Assembly: GCF_010093815.1 (NCBI RefSeq)
Contig: NW_022985557.1
Span: 434,001 to 498,000, forward strand
Reading direction: 5' to 3'
Source of the DNA: Pseudovirgaria hyperparasitica
Taxonomy: Eukaryota > Ascomycota > Dothideomycetes > Acrospermales > Acrospermaceae
Length of the DNA: 64,000 bases
Part shown: positions 7,916 through 19,322 of the stretch, in pieces
How positions within the stretch are numbered: position 1 is the stretch's first letter
How the letters are laid out: every line of letters starts with the position of its first letter
Translations under genes and position numbers: made by a program
Notes under the pieces: model-generated
What the model saw: the letters and a program-made list of their open reading frames with translations, nothing else
Databases searched by the model: none
Told to the model about the DNA's origin: nothing

Positions 7916-10462
7916 TCAAGACAAGTCCTTCCTCAAATCCTCAATCTCCTCCGCACTCAAGTCCTCCGCAACACCCTCCAACTCCCTATACGCATCCTCA
8001 TTCGCCCGGGCCATCGCCGCCGTCCCCGCGATTTCCCGCTCCTTATTCCGCACATCTCTGCGCTCGCGCCTGCTCGCCTTCCGGCCCAGCACGATCGGAT
8101 TCTCCAGCCTGACTGAACCGTCCTCGTTGATCTCGTAGTAGTCCGTCTTCCTCGCGCCCTTGTCGCCCCCGCGCTTCGCTTGCCTGCCCTTGCCCCGCAC
8201 GTCGTTGTGCCCGAAGCCCTTCTTCGGACGGCCGGTGCGCACGTTCTTCGGGACGCGCGTTTTGGCGCCGAGGGCCCAGAGGTCGCCCCATTGGGATTTG
8301 CGGGCGTCGCGGTAGGCTTGCTTGCTGTAGCTTTGTGGGACGGTCCAGCGGTCGAGGGTGCCGGCGGGCGTGCAGACGTCGATGATGACGTGGCCGCGGC
8401 GCTTTAGAGGCTGCAGAATCATGCGTGGTAGGCTTAGAGTGTTGATTGCGGGGGGTTTACGGGCCTCTTGTCTGATCTCGTCGGAGATTGTGATGTCCTC
8501 GAATTCTTCCTCTGCGTCCTCGAGGTCGTAGGGCGAGTAGACGACGTCGTGATCGGGTCCGCGGTTTTGGGCGGGCGAAGGCGCGAGAGGCTCATAGCCG
8601 GCGAATGCGGCGTCGGTGGCATGTGCGCCTTGGGAGACGCCTTGGGCATGAGTGTCGAATTCTGCGCGACGCTGGTCGCGACCGCGCTGCACCGCAATGT
8701 AGCTGAACTGTATATCTTCGTGATTGGAGTGGGCGATACCGACAATGTTTTGGAGGTAGGCTGGGCGGGTAAAGCGTTGACTGAAGTAGCAGAAATCTTT
8801 GCGACCGACCATTTCGCCTGGGATGGTGTACATTGGGCATTGGACGTGGTTGGTGCAAGGAGCTACGATCATGCCGGTTTCTTTCTTCCATGTCGGTCTG
8901 TCTCTGTTCTCGTATTCTGGCTCGACAATGGGTACAGAAGGATCTTGGATATGTCGATTGAGAAGCATTTCTCGAGCTGCACCTATAGCTTCGAAACCTC
9001 GTGGAAGCCCCTTCTCCATGAGGATGAGAACTCCCCCGTTGGGATCTAGAAGTGACCACAGGCGCTGAACGTGTCGCTTTCGAACATGCTCCTCTCTTAT
9101 GCCCAGCAGGTTGTGAGGGGCAATAATTACATCATACAACTTTCGTGGTTCCGGGCCGACTTCTGGTGCCCAAGGAAAGACTGTTTCGGGTAAGCGAGGG
9201 AGGAATTGGGTATTCTCCAATATGCGACTGATCCTATGTCGGAGAGTGTCAGACCCAATAATGACAGATTGTCTGGAAGGGGGAATCTCGTCCATGGCGG
9301 CAATGTCATCGTGCTCTTCCCTGAGTCTACTAAACTCAGCTCTCAAGATCTCTTGCCAGGCCATGATACCTGCACCACCAGCTCCAGCGTCCAGAACTAA
9401 TGGGCCGCCTGGCTTCCTCACCAAGCGTTCGATCCAGCCCGATCCAAGTCGCTTGCGCACCTCAACCAACACCGACAAAGCTGAAGCATGTAGGCCAGGA
9501 GTCATCGTCGCCAAGTAGACATCCGCATCGACATTAGACATGGATGACTCTCCGGCATCCATGGCGACTGGCATGTGGATCTGATGTGACGGTATATGAG
9601 ATGGGGTGGCCACAGAAAGGGGGAGATTCTTTCCACCAAATGTTTCATGTGCCCTCTCAGACAGATGCTTATTGCCTTGTCTCTTCAGAATGATTGACGA
9701 GGGCTCCTCCCACGCGACAGACATTCTGGCAGTCGAAGGCCACGTTCTCATACGACCAGCCTCGGTCAATGGATGCGTGCGCGCAAAGTCTGAACTGGGT
9801 CGTAGAGGGTCGGATGAGACACCTTTGTTCCGCATGGCCTCCAGCTCTTCCAATCCTTGCAGACCTTCTTCAGATCCGAAGTCGTACATGCTAGCTGAAT
9901 CCTCTTTCTCTTCCGCACCCTCTTCGGCCTCTTCCATGTCTTCCGTATGTTCCACTTCTTCCAGCTCCCCCTCGTCATTCTGCCGCAGGAGTATCTGTTT
10001 TCCATCTCTTTCGACCTCCGCTACTAGCTCGCCTCTCGCACTAAGCTGCTCTTTCCAATCCGACGCCATGAAGGTTGCCTTCCCATATAGTCGCTCATAT
10101 GATCTCTCTTCCCCTTGTGACAAGAGACCTGGTGGTAATTCGTCTCCGAATCTTTGCCTCGCACTCCGTGCAGCGGTCTCATTCTGCTCTGCCGTTCTCT
10201 CGACAATAAGTGATTGTAGAGTCGGATCCGCGCTATTCCCGGATATCTCCTCTGTTCGAACACCTCCCGTGAGATTAACCCCCGCATACAGCGTACGTCG
10301 TGATGGAGCGTTGCGCTTTGGTAGAGGCGTCGCGCGCCGTCCATGCGAGCTGAAACTCGTCAAATATCGCGGAGAGCTATTGATGCCACGGACGTGTGCT
10401 CGCGCCAGGAAGCGCAGTCTGCATGTTATACATACTGGGCTCAACGAGCGACCCGAAAGCAT
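7916..10462 (-). CDS. RSM22: Mitochondrial small-subunit ribosome assembly protein Rsm22 (METTL17-like)
   Basis: Methyltransferase-fold protein of the mitochondrial 37S/small subunit, an assembly factor in the METTL17 family. Single exon, 848 residues. The N-terminus is basic and rich in Arg/Ser, as expected for a mitochondrial presequence (LRFLARAHVRGINSSPRYLT). The SAM-type motif is PLVLDAGAGGAGIMAW near 354-369. A cysteine cluster, C536-x5-C542-x15-C558 (PCTNHVQCP and KDFCYFSQR), with a later cysteine in HVIIDVCTPAG, matches the iron-sulfur site known for METTL17/Rsm22. The C-terminus (about 725-848) is Lys/Arg-rich, fitting rRNA contact. An acidic low-complexity stretch sits at about 163-190. 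The opposite-strand frames over it are shadows. Confidence 0.93.
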   Translation of the reverse strand: MLSGRSLSPVCITCRLRFLARAHVRGINSSPRYLTSFSSHGRRATPLPKRNAPSRRTLYAGVNLTGGVRTEEISGNSADPTLQSLIVERTAEQNETAARSARQRFGDELPPGLLSQGEERSYERLYGKATFMASDWKEQLSARGELVAEVERDGKQILLRQNDEGELEEVEHTEDMEEAEEGAEEKEDSASMYDFGSEEGLQGLEELEAMRNKGVSSDPLRPSSDFARTHPLTEAGRMRTWPSTARMSVAWEEPSSIILKRQGNKHLSERAHETFGGKNLPLSVATPSHIPSHQIHMPVAMDAGESSMSNVDADVYLATMTPGLHASALSVLVEVRKRLGSGWIERLVRKPGGPLVLDAGAGGAGIMAWQEILRAEFSRLREEHDDIAAMDEIPPSRQSVIIGSDTLRHRISRILENTQFLPRLPETVFPWAPEVGPEPRKLYDVIIAPHNLLGIREEHVRKRHVQRLWSLLDPNGGVLILMEKGLPRGFEAIGAAREMLLNRHIQDPSVPIVEPEYENRDRPTWKKETGMIVAPCTNHVQCPMYTIPGEMVGRKDFCYFSQRFTRPAYLQNIVGIAHSNHEDIQFSYIAVQRGRDQRRAEFDTHAQGVSQGAHATDAAFAGYEPLAPSPAQNRGPDHDVVYSPYDLEDAEEEFEDITISDEIRQEARKPPAINTLSLPRMILQPLKRRGHVIIDVCTPAGTLDRWTVPQSYSKQAYRDARKSQWGDLWALGAKTRVPKNVRTGRPKKGFGHNDVRGKGRQAKRGGDKGARKTDYYEINEDGSVRLENPIVLGRKASRRERRDVRNKEREIAGTAAMARANEDAYRELEGVAEDLSAEEIEDLRKDLS

Positions 10463-11523
10463 GACTACGTTGGCGAGAAGATGAGGAGGATTGGCACACT
10501 ACATTGAACCTGCAATGTTCAAAAAGTTTTGGGTTGCAGGTTGCTGCTGACTAGCCCGCTGCTGATTGGACGCCACTAGTCTAAAAACTAGGGGCACCCG
10601 GCTTGGAGATCCTAGCCAAGACACGATTGGATGCGGAGCCCAAAACTTAGAGCCATTAGCTGTGACAAGTCAGAGACACAGTAATTAACAGCAGTATTTT
10701 GGAGTGTTGCAGTAAAGAGAGAAGATATTGAATTTAGGAAAGTACGAGCGATTTGAACTATTTCTTCCCCTTCACCTGGCAGACCACTCCGACAGCCTGA
10801 TTACCACTCCGGAAGCCGCCCTTCAGATCCATCCCATAGAATCTCCCAACCATTTGAGATTCTACGCCCCTACAAAAAGCATGCCAAAGTGATCTGCCTC
10901 ATTAATGTCTTGCCATTGGCCCACACATGATGATGATGATGGTGCGTGTTTTGTGATTTTCGATTTCGTCCCCGGTTTTTAGTGCAACCTCCCCAGACAT
11001 GATCCAGACGTGCCGAATACTCGCAAAGAAAGCAAAGAAGAGACATGAAGTAACACGATTTGGGGGGAGTGAAGTTTAAGTTGAGTAGGATAGCAGCAAT
11101 ATTGAGAAACCGAGACATTGCTCAATCCTCTACATCTCTGGTCGAGCGCGTCCCTCCAAACCGTCTTCGAGGCGAAAATCCCGGGAGTCGACGAGACAAG
11201 AGCAGACCAAAGGTCCAAAAGTCCGAAAAGTGTCGCCCATCGAAGAATTGACGCTGACGAGGAACCTGGAATAAGAGCGTATGGATTACCGAGAGATCTG
11301 TTGAGGAGAGATGTGTAGTCTTTGCCTGTGCCATGGAAGTTGAAGCCATAGAAAAGGACTCATATGCTGATAAGATGCAGGCCAGCCGTCTGGGTAAAGA
11401 AAAGACGGCGAGGCCGCATTTCCCACATGAGAGAGAGATGCCACATTCCAGAGAATACGGACATCTTCGAGTAAAGTGCATGAGTAGAGAGAATTTGACG
11501 TGGACTACTCCGCTTCAGTTGTA
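10463..11523. other. Gap between RSM22 and CK1 with an unresolved minus-strand coding signal
   Basis: No gene can be named. On the minus strand, bases 10853-10762 read an open tail SQMVGRFYGMDLKGGFRS..QVKGKK and stop, preceded by a plausible acceptor (GGCGTAG). Farther upstream, 11330-10979 holds open frames in two phases with hydrophobic stretches (LFGLLDLWSALV). A small multi-exon gene of unknown family is possible between about 11345 and 10762. I could not join the parts with confidence. Confidence 0.3.
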
Positions 11524-12930
11524 TCAATAGCCTCCCTGCTGGTATTGATCCCCACCGCGTTTGTTGGCAGAGCGGAGTTGCCTATGGGAAAACAGGAAAT
11601 TAGCAACTCTGTCCACGGCACTCCCCCCGCGCCAAGCGTCATCATCGAGCACTAAACGCAGAGGAGAGGAGGATCTTACAGGGACCAATAAATCGCACTC
11701 ACATTCCAGTACCCCCTTCGCGGGCATTCACGGGACCACGGCGTTTGTCGTTGACAGCACCAGCAGCCGGTGTTGGGGCTCCGGTGGCAGCACCAGTTCC
11801 AGTGACGTGACGGGCACGCCCCTTGTCATCATCGTCGGCTTGGCCCTGGTTCCCGGCAGCCTGAGCAATGGCCTGGGCATTCTTCTGGTACTTGTATACG
11901 GTCCAGTCAAAGACGTAGTCGTACTGGAATCCTTCACGGACGAAGAGGTCACGGAAGATCTTACGGAGGTATGAGTAGTCGGGCTTGTCGTCGAAGCGAA
12001 GGGAACGCGTGTAGTTGAGGTAGATGGCAAACTCGTTGGGGAATCCACGGCAGAGAACTTCGGTAGGAGTGGTCATCTTCTTCTCCATGATACGGTCGTA
12101 CTTTTGCTTCTTCGTGGCAGCCTTGAGTCCTTGCCACGGAAGGGATCCACGGCAGAAGTAGAGCATCACATATCCGAGGGATTCCATATCGTCACGACGG
12201 GATTGTTCTATCAATGTAAGCAATACGAACGCGGGATAAAAGGATGGAAGTGTACGTACCGACGCCCAAATGGGTGTTGATACTGGCATAACGGGCAGTT
12301 CCAGTCAGGTTCTTGTTCTCTCTGTAGGGGATGTGGAAGTGAGTCTTTGGATCTCTGTACTTCTTGGCAAGACCAAAGTCGATCACGTTGACCTGGTTGC
12401 CCCGTTTCCCAATGCCCATGAGGAAATTGTCCGGTTTGATATCACGGTGGATGAAGGACTTGGCGTGGATGTATTCGATACGCGAGATGAGCTGGTCGGC
12501 GAGTAACAGGACGGTCTTCAAGGAGAATTTACGGTTGCAAAAGTTGAACAGGTCTTCCAAACTGGGGCCGAGGAGATCGAGCACCATGGCGTTGTAGTCA
12601 CACTCAGTACCGAACCAGCGTACGAAGGGAATTCCGACACCACCAGCAAGGGACTTGTATACACGGGCCTCATACTCGAGTTGTGGATGCTTGGCCTTGA
12701 CAGACTCAAGCTTGATGGCAATTTCCTCGCCAGAGATAATGTTGGTGCCTATTGAGATTAACCTTCAGCTTGATAAAGAGATTTGTGCTGACTGACCGAG
12801 GTAGATGTCACCAAAAGAACCACTACCAATCTTACGACCGATTCGGTATTTGTTTCCGACACGGAGATCCTATACTGGAGTTAGAAGGTCTGTTATAAAG
12901 CTCTAGTAGGACGCGTACCATTGTCGTCAT
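11524..12930 (-). CDS. Casein kinase I (Hhp1/Hrr25/CkiA type)
   Basis: Ser/Thr kinase of the CK1 delta/epsilon class, acting in DNA repair, meiosis, endocytosis and clock control in fungi (family knowledge). Five exons: 12930-12919, 12869-12797, 12748-12260, 12207-11703 and 11581-11524, giving 378 residues. The start MTTM is followed by [20 protein letters not shown] (glycine loop), AIKLE (ATP lysine), [12 protein letters not shown] (catalytic loop), DFGLAKKY (DFG) and the CK1 signature [18 protein letters not shown]. The tail is Gly/Ala-rich and, if the 121-nt last intron is used, ends [18 protein letters not shown]. Without that splice the protein would stop six bases into the intron, at GGTGM. 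All exon lengths sum to whole codons. A long pyrimidine-rich leader lies upstream. Confidence 0.93.
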
Positions 12931-13704
12931 GTTTGAGGGGCTGTCGTCGAGGGGACGAAGGCCTTGAGGATATGTATTGGACGGGTTGGATAAGAGGATG
13001 AGCTGCTCGTTATCGAGGGGGTGAAGTGAGGATGGAGTATTTCAAGAGGTCAGCCTGCGTAGGAGGTTCCGGTCAGTATAAAGTGGAGTAAGAGTAGGTG
13101 AGGAGGTTGGCGTGTCAAGCGAGGCGGTGTGTTCGAGGCTGAGAGAACAGGTGACTTGGGCAGCCGGAAAGGCAGGATGGTATATGGCTGCTGAAGGAAA
13201 GAATACAAGGAATGGAAGAGGATTGAAGGTGATGATGACGAAGAATTGATGAAGAGTAGGGTGCAGGGACAAGGTGGTGGTGTACGTACTTATTATGAAG
13301 TATGGTGCCGAGCCTTGGGAGTGAAGTGGGCGAGGGCGGTGGAGACGCTTGAAGCCCGAGCGGAGAAGAGCAAAGAGCAAGCCGCGAACAGAAGGCGAGT
13401 GTGGCAAAGAGGAAGCACACAAAGGCAGAGCTGAAACAGAGTGGCAAGCAAACCGGGATGTTGATATGAAGCCTTCGAGGAATGTTGGTCTCGAAGGAGA
13501 AGAGGAGAGTGAGTTGTTGGGAGGTGAGAGTGAGAAGCAGGAAGGCCGAAGTGAGGTGGTGGTGGTGGTGGTAGTGGTGGTGGTAGAGTGGTTAATAGTG
13601 GAGGTGAAGGGTAGCGCGGCTGGGTGGGTGCTACTAACCTTCAAGGTTAATTTAGGTATTCAGGCTTAGTTAGCAGTCAGTCACTTTACAAGCAAGGAAG
13701 GCGA

Positions 13705-13727
13705 GCAACCAAGCAACCAAGCAACCA
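13705..13727. repeat. GCAACCAA octamer, three copies
   Basis: Three tandem 8-base units (the last one cut short by a base change) just upstream of the CK1 leader. Minor microsatellite. Confidence 0.85.
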
Positions 13728-14172
13728 GGCCAGCTATTATTACAGTGTTGCAGTATTACTTAGACAACGGACAGTGGACAGTGGACAGTGCGCCCTGCAA
13801 AAAGACTCTCTTCTTGTTCCGAATGTTCCAATGGCCTCGAAGCTGGACGCGCGCGAGACGACGACCACCTACACACTCACGCACTCTCTGTCTGACAAGC
13901 TTTCTGGTCACTGTCGACGACCGGTGGACAAACGCGCCCTTTTGCTGGGAAAACCCCACTTTGCCTGAGTTGTGAAAAAAGGTAAATTTGGAAATGTGGT
14001 CGGTTCAATGTCACTGTGTCACGTGTGAACCCGCCCAAACAGTGAAGAGGACAAGAATAGAAACTCACGTTATATGAATGAAGCCGGTCCGGAAAAGGGT
14101 TCAAAGAAAGCAAAGCGGCAGCCCAAGTCCGCCCAACAAGCTACGTGTGTGTGCGGTGTGTGGCGCCCTTGC

Positions 14173-14204
14173 TGTCAGTGTGTCAGTGTGTCAGTGTGTC
14201 AGTG
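14173..14204. repeat. TGTCAGTG octamer, four perfect copies
   Basis: Four identical head-to-tail 8-base units followed by TGT. Lies in non-coding DNA between CK1 and SPC19. Confidence 0.95.
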
Positions 14205-15376
14205 TGTATCTTGTCGGCCAACTTCCACTTGACACGCTTTGTGCCACACCCTTATTACTGGTGATGATATTATATGCCCGACCTTGCATCGATACCCCCG
14301 ACTATCCCTCTCACCATCAATCCAACCTCTTTTGTGTCTCGCTCTTCTGCTTACTGTCACGTCACTGGTCTTACGCTCCAGTGCCCTTCTGACAAATGCC
14401 TCATCAATGCCTCACTTCCTCGACGCGAGTTTCATCAACATTTACCTACTAATTACCCATAACAATCCTGATTTCACGCTTGCGAACCCTGCTCGCTTAT
14501 CGCAATACCACACCGCCGGATTGTTACTTGGTCCACATCGACGTGTTGTTTTCCTTTTGTCCCAAAAATGTCCGAGACGGTTTGCATTTGCGGGAAACTC
14601 GATTCTCTACTGTACTGTACTGTGCTGCACTCGTTTCGTTGGCTCGCTATTATCCTGTTGACGAGCTCAAGCCCGAGCTAGCCGCTGATTACTCCTCTAG
14701 ACGCTGACCGGACAGGCGACAGGGGTGCGGAGCGACGGTCAGCAGGCCTCCTGACTGTTCGCCTTCCACACAGCACTGCTATTCCAGAACACCGGCCTAA
14801 CATTCCTAGACCCATGGTAATGCTGAATGCATGCTGACAACTGACCACCTCTCAACAATGGTACAGCAAGCTTTTAGGCTTCCCCTCATCTGCGCGACCT
14901 TCCACCACTCCGCCTTCAATGAACCTTATGCATGGCCCTTGGCTTGTATTCGTAGATTAACAAAAACCTTGCAAACGATTGTCTTGCCATCGTCAACAGT
15001 CGACGTGTCTGTCGTCCAGAACGTACACTGCGGCATTCTATTGGCTTGACGTGTCACAATCTTGTTGACCTTGAGCATAAGGCCGGCCTGTATGATATAG
15101 TCTCCGAAACGTCGTCCATGCTTTGCACAAATCCGATGTTAGTTCTCCAGCGCCTTGGTTGGTAGCTAGTGTTATCTCCTTAATACCATGGGTGTGTTGT
15201 AAATACTTCTTTCATATACCGTAGCCGTGTATATCATCTTCGGACTCCTACTGTACCCTTGTTCTTGAAGCCCAAGACTCTGCAAACATGTGGCTCGCCG
15301 ACCGGGTATAATCCAACCACAAAACTCCGTGTTATGTAAAGCCCCCTATGTCCCGATCCGTTTCTTTCAAAAGTCA

Positions 15377-15975
15377 TCATCCAACAGTTTGCTGTGGCGC
15401 CGCCATGCTCATTCTCAGCTGCCTTTCTCGCTGATTCGCTTGTAGCGTGAGTCGATCCACAGCATAGCTCAGTCTCTCCTTCTTCAATCTCATCTGCTTC
15501 AGCTTCATCACTTCCGACGGGCCCAGCTTCTCTCCATTTCCACCCGCCACACTTCTTCTCCCCGACACAGTCGAGTTTGGTCGTGTTGGCTTGCTGGCCG
15601 AAGATTCGCTACCTAGACGGCCCTCATTCAGATCGAATTTGGCCATGAGAGACTTCTCGCGCCGCTCGAGTCTGTCCAGATAATTTGAGACCCGGTTGAG
15701 GAGAGAGTCAACTTCGGGGTGTATTTCGGAGACGAGGGAGGATTGAGCGGTTTGGAGGTCTGGTTCCGATATGAGTTCAAAGTGCTAGTCGCTTGTCAAT
15801 TTCTAGGCAAGTAAATCGCGTAAGAGCTCGCGCCTACTCTCGTCGTTTGCAGCACTTTGGCCAACCGTGGGAAGTCCTGGACCCCGCTGTCGAGTACCGA
15901 GATAGAGTTATCTAGCAAGCGTCGCGATGTCTCGAGAGAGTGCACGCAGCCCTCGAGGGAGGCTGCAAGAGACAT
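15377..15975 (-). CDS. SPC19: DASH/Dam1 complex subunit Spc19
   Basis: Subunit of the DASH ring that couples kinetochores to microtubules. Two exons, 15975-15838 and 15784-15377, with a 53-nt intron, give 181 residues. The N-terminal exon reads MSLAASLEGCVHSLETSRRL and continues to FPRLAKVLQTTR; the second exon begins HFELISEPDLQTAQ and goes on to RVSNYLDRLERREKSLMAKF. The block KVLQTTRHFELISEPDL joined across the intron is the family hallmark. The C-terminal part is a charged predicted helix (LKQMRLKKERLSYAVDRLTL). It is divergent from ATP18 with 240 bases between starts. Confidence 0.9.
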
Positions 15976-16215
15976 GTTGTGTGGACTGGATGCAATGGTA
16001 GAGGTTGTGCTTGCAAATCACTTGAAACGAGTAGCCGATAGATGTTGTGCCAAGCCAAACACTTATGTCATCATTTGTTACTTGCCAAGCCACTGTAATT
16101 AATCCAATAGCTTCTTTGACTTTGACTCCGGATCAGGTCCATCGACGACCTTTCCACCACGACTTCATCACTCGACCCCTCAGAAACTGTCCAATTCGCA
16201 AAATCCAATCACACA
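15976..16215. promoter_or_regulatory. Shared divergent promoter SPC19 / ATP18
   Basis: Only 240 bases separate the two start codons. Plus-strand CCAAT boxes are visible at about 16191 and 16205, close to the ATP18 start, and an ATCCAATAG site near 16101. Both 5' UTRs must lie here. Confidence 0.6.
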
Positions 16216-16658
16216 ATGTCATACCTCGGAAGAAAGTGGCCGGCGCCCGTCGGTACGTTATTCAATGAGCACCCACTGTCCATGTTCCAAAGCTAACGAA
16301 GCTGCTACAGCCCGACCCATGATCCCCTTCTACGCTGCCGGTACGTACTGAGTGATTTCATCTTTCACGAAGGCTCAATTAGGCAAACACATATGCAAAA
16401 TATACCATCAGCGAAAAAATAGAAGATCGCAACCTTGCCGACTTTACGGCGCACCCACAAGATATCAATGCACTTACACTCGACCAGGTCTCATCGTCAT
16501 GTACGGTGTCAACTCCTTCGCTGGCGCTCTCGCTCAATGTGCGTAATCATACTCTCGTCCTTGCGTTTTATTGTCGTCCCATATCTGACCCCATTCTAGC
16601 CGACGAGTACAAGAACGACCCGCGCAACCCGGCGTCCAAGAGCTCTGATGCCCACTAG
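16216..16658 (+). CDS. ATP18: ATP synthase subunit J (Atp18)
   Basis: Small inner-membrane subunit of the mitochondrial F1Fo ATP synthase. The gene is split into four tiny exons, 16216-16252, 16311-16340, 16488-16538 and 16600-16658, which together encode 58 residues. The protein begins MSYLGRKWPAPVARPMIPFY, has one membrane segment (AAGLIVMYGVNSFAGALA) and ends DEYKNDPRNPASKSSDAH, matching the family along its whole length. Exon phases agree at every junction and total 177 nt. Each exon is under 60 nt, so the gene would be missed by open-frame scanning. Confidence 0.93.
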
Positions 16659-16975
16659 AGTGTGACAAGGACTGAGTAGTGGATGATACGGTGGGCGTGT
16701 CCGCTATACAAGCACAGGCGGACCAAGCAGATGTACATATGCTATAGACAAGAAGCGATCACAAGCATCAAGAGTTGCGGATGTCACAGTATCTCGTTGA
16801 TAAGGCCGAACATACCATGATATGATATTACCAAATACTTCCACCAACGCCATGCATTTAAAAGTGCCGCAGACACCTTTACAGTTTTCCGCAAGACCGA
16901 AGCGATAATTGAGATAACCCAAACCTAGGCTTACAAAGGTATTTGACGAACATGGCTGGTACTACACAAAAGGTA
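16659..16975. other. Convergent 3' region of ATP18 and the DUF6536 gene
   Basis: 317 bases holding two 3' UTRs. No gene seen. Confidence 0.6.
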
Positions 16976-19322
16976 TTATTCATACATGTCACCTTCCACA
17001 GGGACTCCAACTTCCCGACTCGAGAAACCCAGGTGCCCCTTCCCCATGACGCCCCACATGACCTCTCCCGTCCAGTCTTCCCTTCTGTCTGTGTTCTTCT
17101 CTGGGTGGCACGCCGCCGCGATAGCTATACTACAGCTTGCAGCAACCGGCATCGCCACTCTGAACTTCTTCGCCCCGACCGCCAGTATCCCAACAATCAA
17201 GAGGCCCGTAGCACAGATAACAAGCACGATAGCAAGGGGCGAGTATCCACAGCTCATAAAGTTGTCAACGGGAAGCTGCTGCGCGGACGAGGCGTCCTGC
17301 GAACTCGTTGTATTCCCACCTGACACCTGCTGTGAGGCATACGAATACGTCTCGACATTGACCAGAAAAATGCTCTGCGAAACCAGCCAGTGCAAGAATC
17401 CCGACGCTCCCATCAACGGCAGCGCAATCCGATACGGCAGTTGCAGAAAATACGTATCGCGCTGCGCGCCCCTGGGCACGGTCGACACACGGAGACTCTT
17501 GCGCACGCGGGCGTACGAGTTCCACTCCTGGCTCAGGAACATGGACGTGAACAGGCCGTTGTAGGTGAAGTACATGAATGAGAGGATGGGCTGGGCGGCA
17601 TTGGCGACGAGCACGTTTGCGAGCAGACCGCTGGCGCCCGACGAGGGGATCTCCCAGCTGATCATCGTCATCGGGTTGATTTCGCCGAGGCCGAGTTTGG
17701 CGAGACTGCCTATGTCGCTGGGGCCCGTGATGGCGCGGCGGCCGAAATCGAACAGGAATGTTACGAGGGCAAAGGCAAAGGAAAACATCGACATGCATGC
17801 GATCCAGCGTTTGACGGATGCTGCGGTGTACCAGCGCCGGTGTAGCAGCTGGAATCGCCGGGGACCGGTATGCCAGATGTATTTCGAGTTGGTGATGTCG
17901 GTCTTGGAGGTGAGACACATGTCTCTGCTGAACATATCCTCTGACGATAGAAACGAAGCAACACCGTCTCCCATGGTCATCAGCGGATTCTCCTTGACGC
18001 CGTAAGCCAGATAAAACATTATTGATGCTTTTAGAGCGTTGAGGATAATGACCACAATGGCAAGTATGAGGGAAAATTGGATTTTGCAGTACTCGTTGGT
18101 TTTTTCCGAGTAGCACTCGTTGATATCGTAGTAGAATGGCCGCCAGCCTGAGGAGTTTGTGTAAATCCCGGAAATGCGGTCTCGGCAAGGATCATCATAC
18201 ACTGGATACGAGGAGCAGGTGGAATACCGCACATTCTGTTGGTTGCAAATCCATCCGTAGGGATCTACTTGGTACTCGCCAACAACTGCGGAGGAGGAAT
18301 GACAGATTACTTCGATCTCAGTTGAGGAGTTATAATCGGTTGCGGGCATGATAAGGGATGCGCGGTTAGTGACAAAGTCCTGGGCGTAGGCTCTGATACA
18401 GTCGTCCCTACTCAATGCTTCAACATTCGGCGAACCCTCCTTGATCATGCGATGGAGGTTCAAAAGATCGGCTTCATAGAGATTTACGTGGTCGAGCACC
18501 CAGGTTTGATTGTCTGCAGGTGGGTTCAAAAATGCTTCCGAAACTGTGTATATCGAATACTCATTGGCGGCGATGGAGCTGTACACGGCAGAGTTGTAAC
18601 TACTGCTTGTCAGCGAGGTGAATAACACGTACGACGACAACTGACAATAGATGTAATGGTAACGATGAGAAGCCGAGAGCCACCCAAAGAATGGTTCGAA
18701 GGGGGCTTATATGTCGCAGATTCCGAAAACTTGGCACTCCAATATCCAGCCAAACTCCCTTTGCATGCGCACTGTCTATTTCAGCTCGCGTTGGAGCAGA
18801 TAGACACTGCATACAGTAGTTACTTGAGCTCAGGAGCACAGTGCTTAGAATGTTGATGAGGAGATGGAGAAAGGTGTTCAGCGGCCGCATCTTGTCGCAG
18901 CTCCCATTGAACAACGTAGACCGGCCCTCCACAACATCGTACTTCGCCGTCGCCCATATCGTCACCACAAGATTGACCACAAAGACAACGGAACTGCCTA
19001 CCGCACAGGACATCGCGCCCGCCCGCCAGCCCAGAAACTGCCGGTTCCACCATCGCATGAATCGTCCATGTCTGCTCGGTGGTTGTGGTGTTGACGACGA
19101 CGGCTTCAATCCGGAGTCGAGCATATCAGTTCCATGGTCACCGTGCGCTGTAATGTCCCGTAGAGGGATGTACATGGTGTCTTCATCGTTGGTGTAGATA
19201 CTCGATCCGTAGAGCGATGGTTTCGAAGACGTTATCGAGGGCGCGGGTAGTTGCAGTGCGTGCTGCTCTGTCACATCGTCGAGCCTGTGATATCCCTGCG
19301 GACTCCAGACGTCACGACGCGA
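16976..19322 (-). CDS. DUF6536 family multi-pass membrane protein
   Basis: Fungus-specific membrane protein of unknown function. Two exons, 19322-18646 and 18599-16976, with a 46-nt intron (GTCAGT..AGTAG), give 766 residues. I took the second Met (MSRRDVW) as start; an upstream in-frame ATG at 19346 would add eight residues. The DUF6536 core is clear: WNRQFLGWRAGAMSCAVGSS, FNGSCDKMRPLNTFLHLLIN, SSNYCMQCLSAPTRAEIDSA and VWLDIGVPSFRNLRHISP, followed across the intron by LPLHLFYNSAVYSSIAANEY. About seven membrane segments follow, to a hydrophobic stretch near residue 720. A large hydrophilic loop with many cysteines (about 270-420) suggests a disulfide-stabilised outside domain. The function is not known. 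Confidence 0.85.

Larger units (their letters stand above)
12931..15376. other. Long intergenic region upstream of CK1
   Basis: About 2.4 kb without a supported gene. It includes the CK1 5' leader, which is C/T-rich when read on the minus strand (GGT/GAG runs on plus at 13520-13590), and several short tandem repeats listed separately. Open frames here are short and have no recognisable domains. The 14.2-15.3 kb part has T/C-rich stretches typical of fungal promoters or UTRs. Confidence 0.5.

Noticed and set aside
8468-9068. Plus-strand frames over RSM22
   Set aside because: Antisense shadows of the 848-residue RSM22 protein, which has an intact cysteine cluster and SAM motif.
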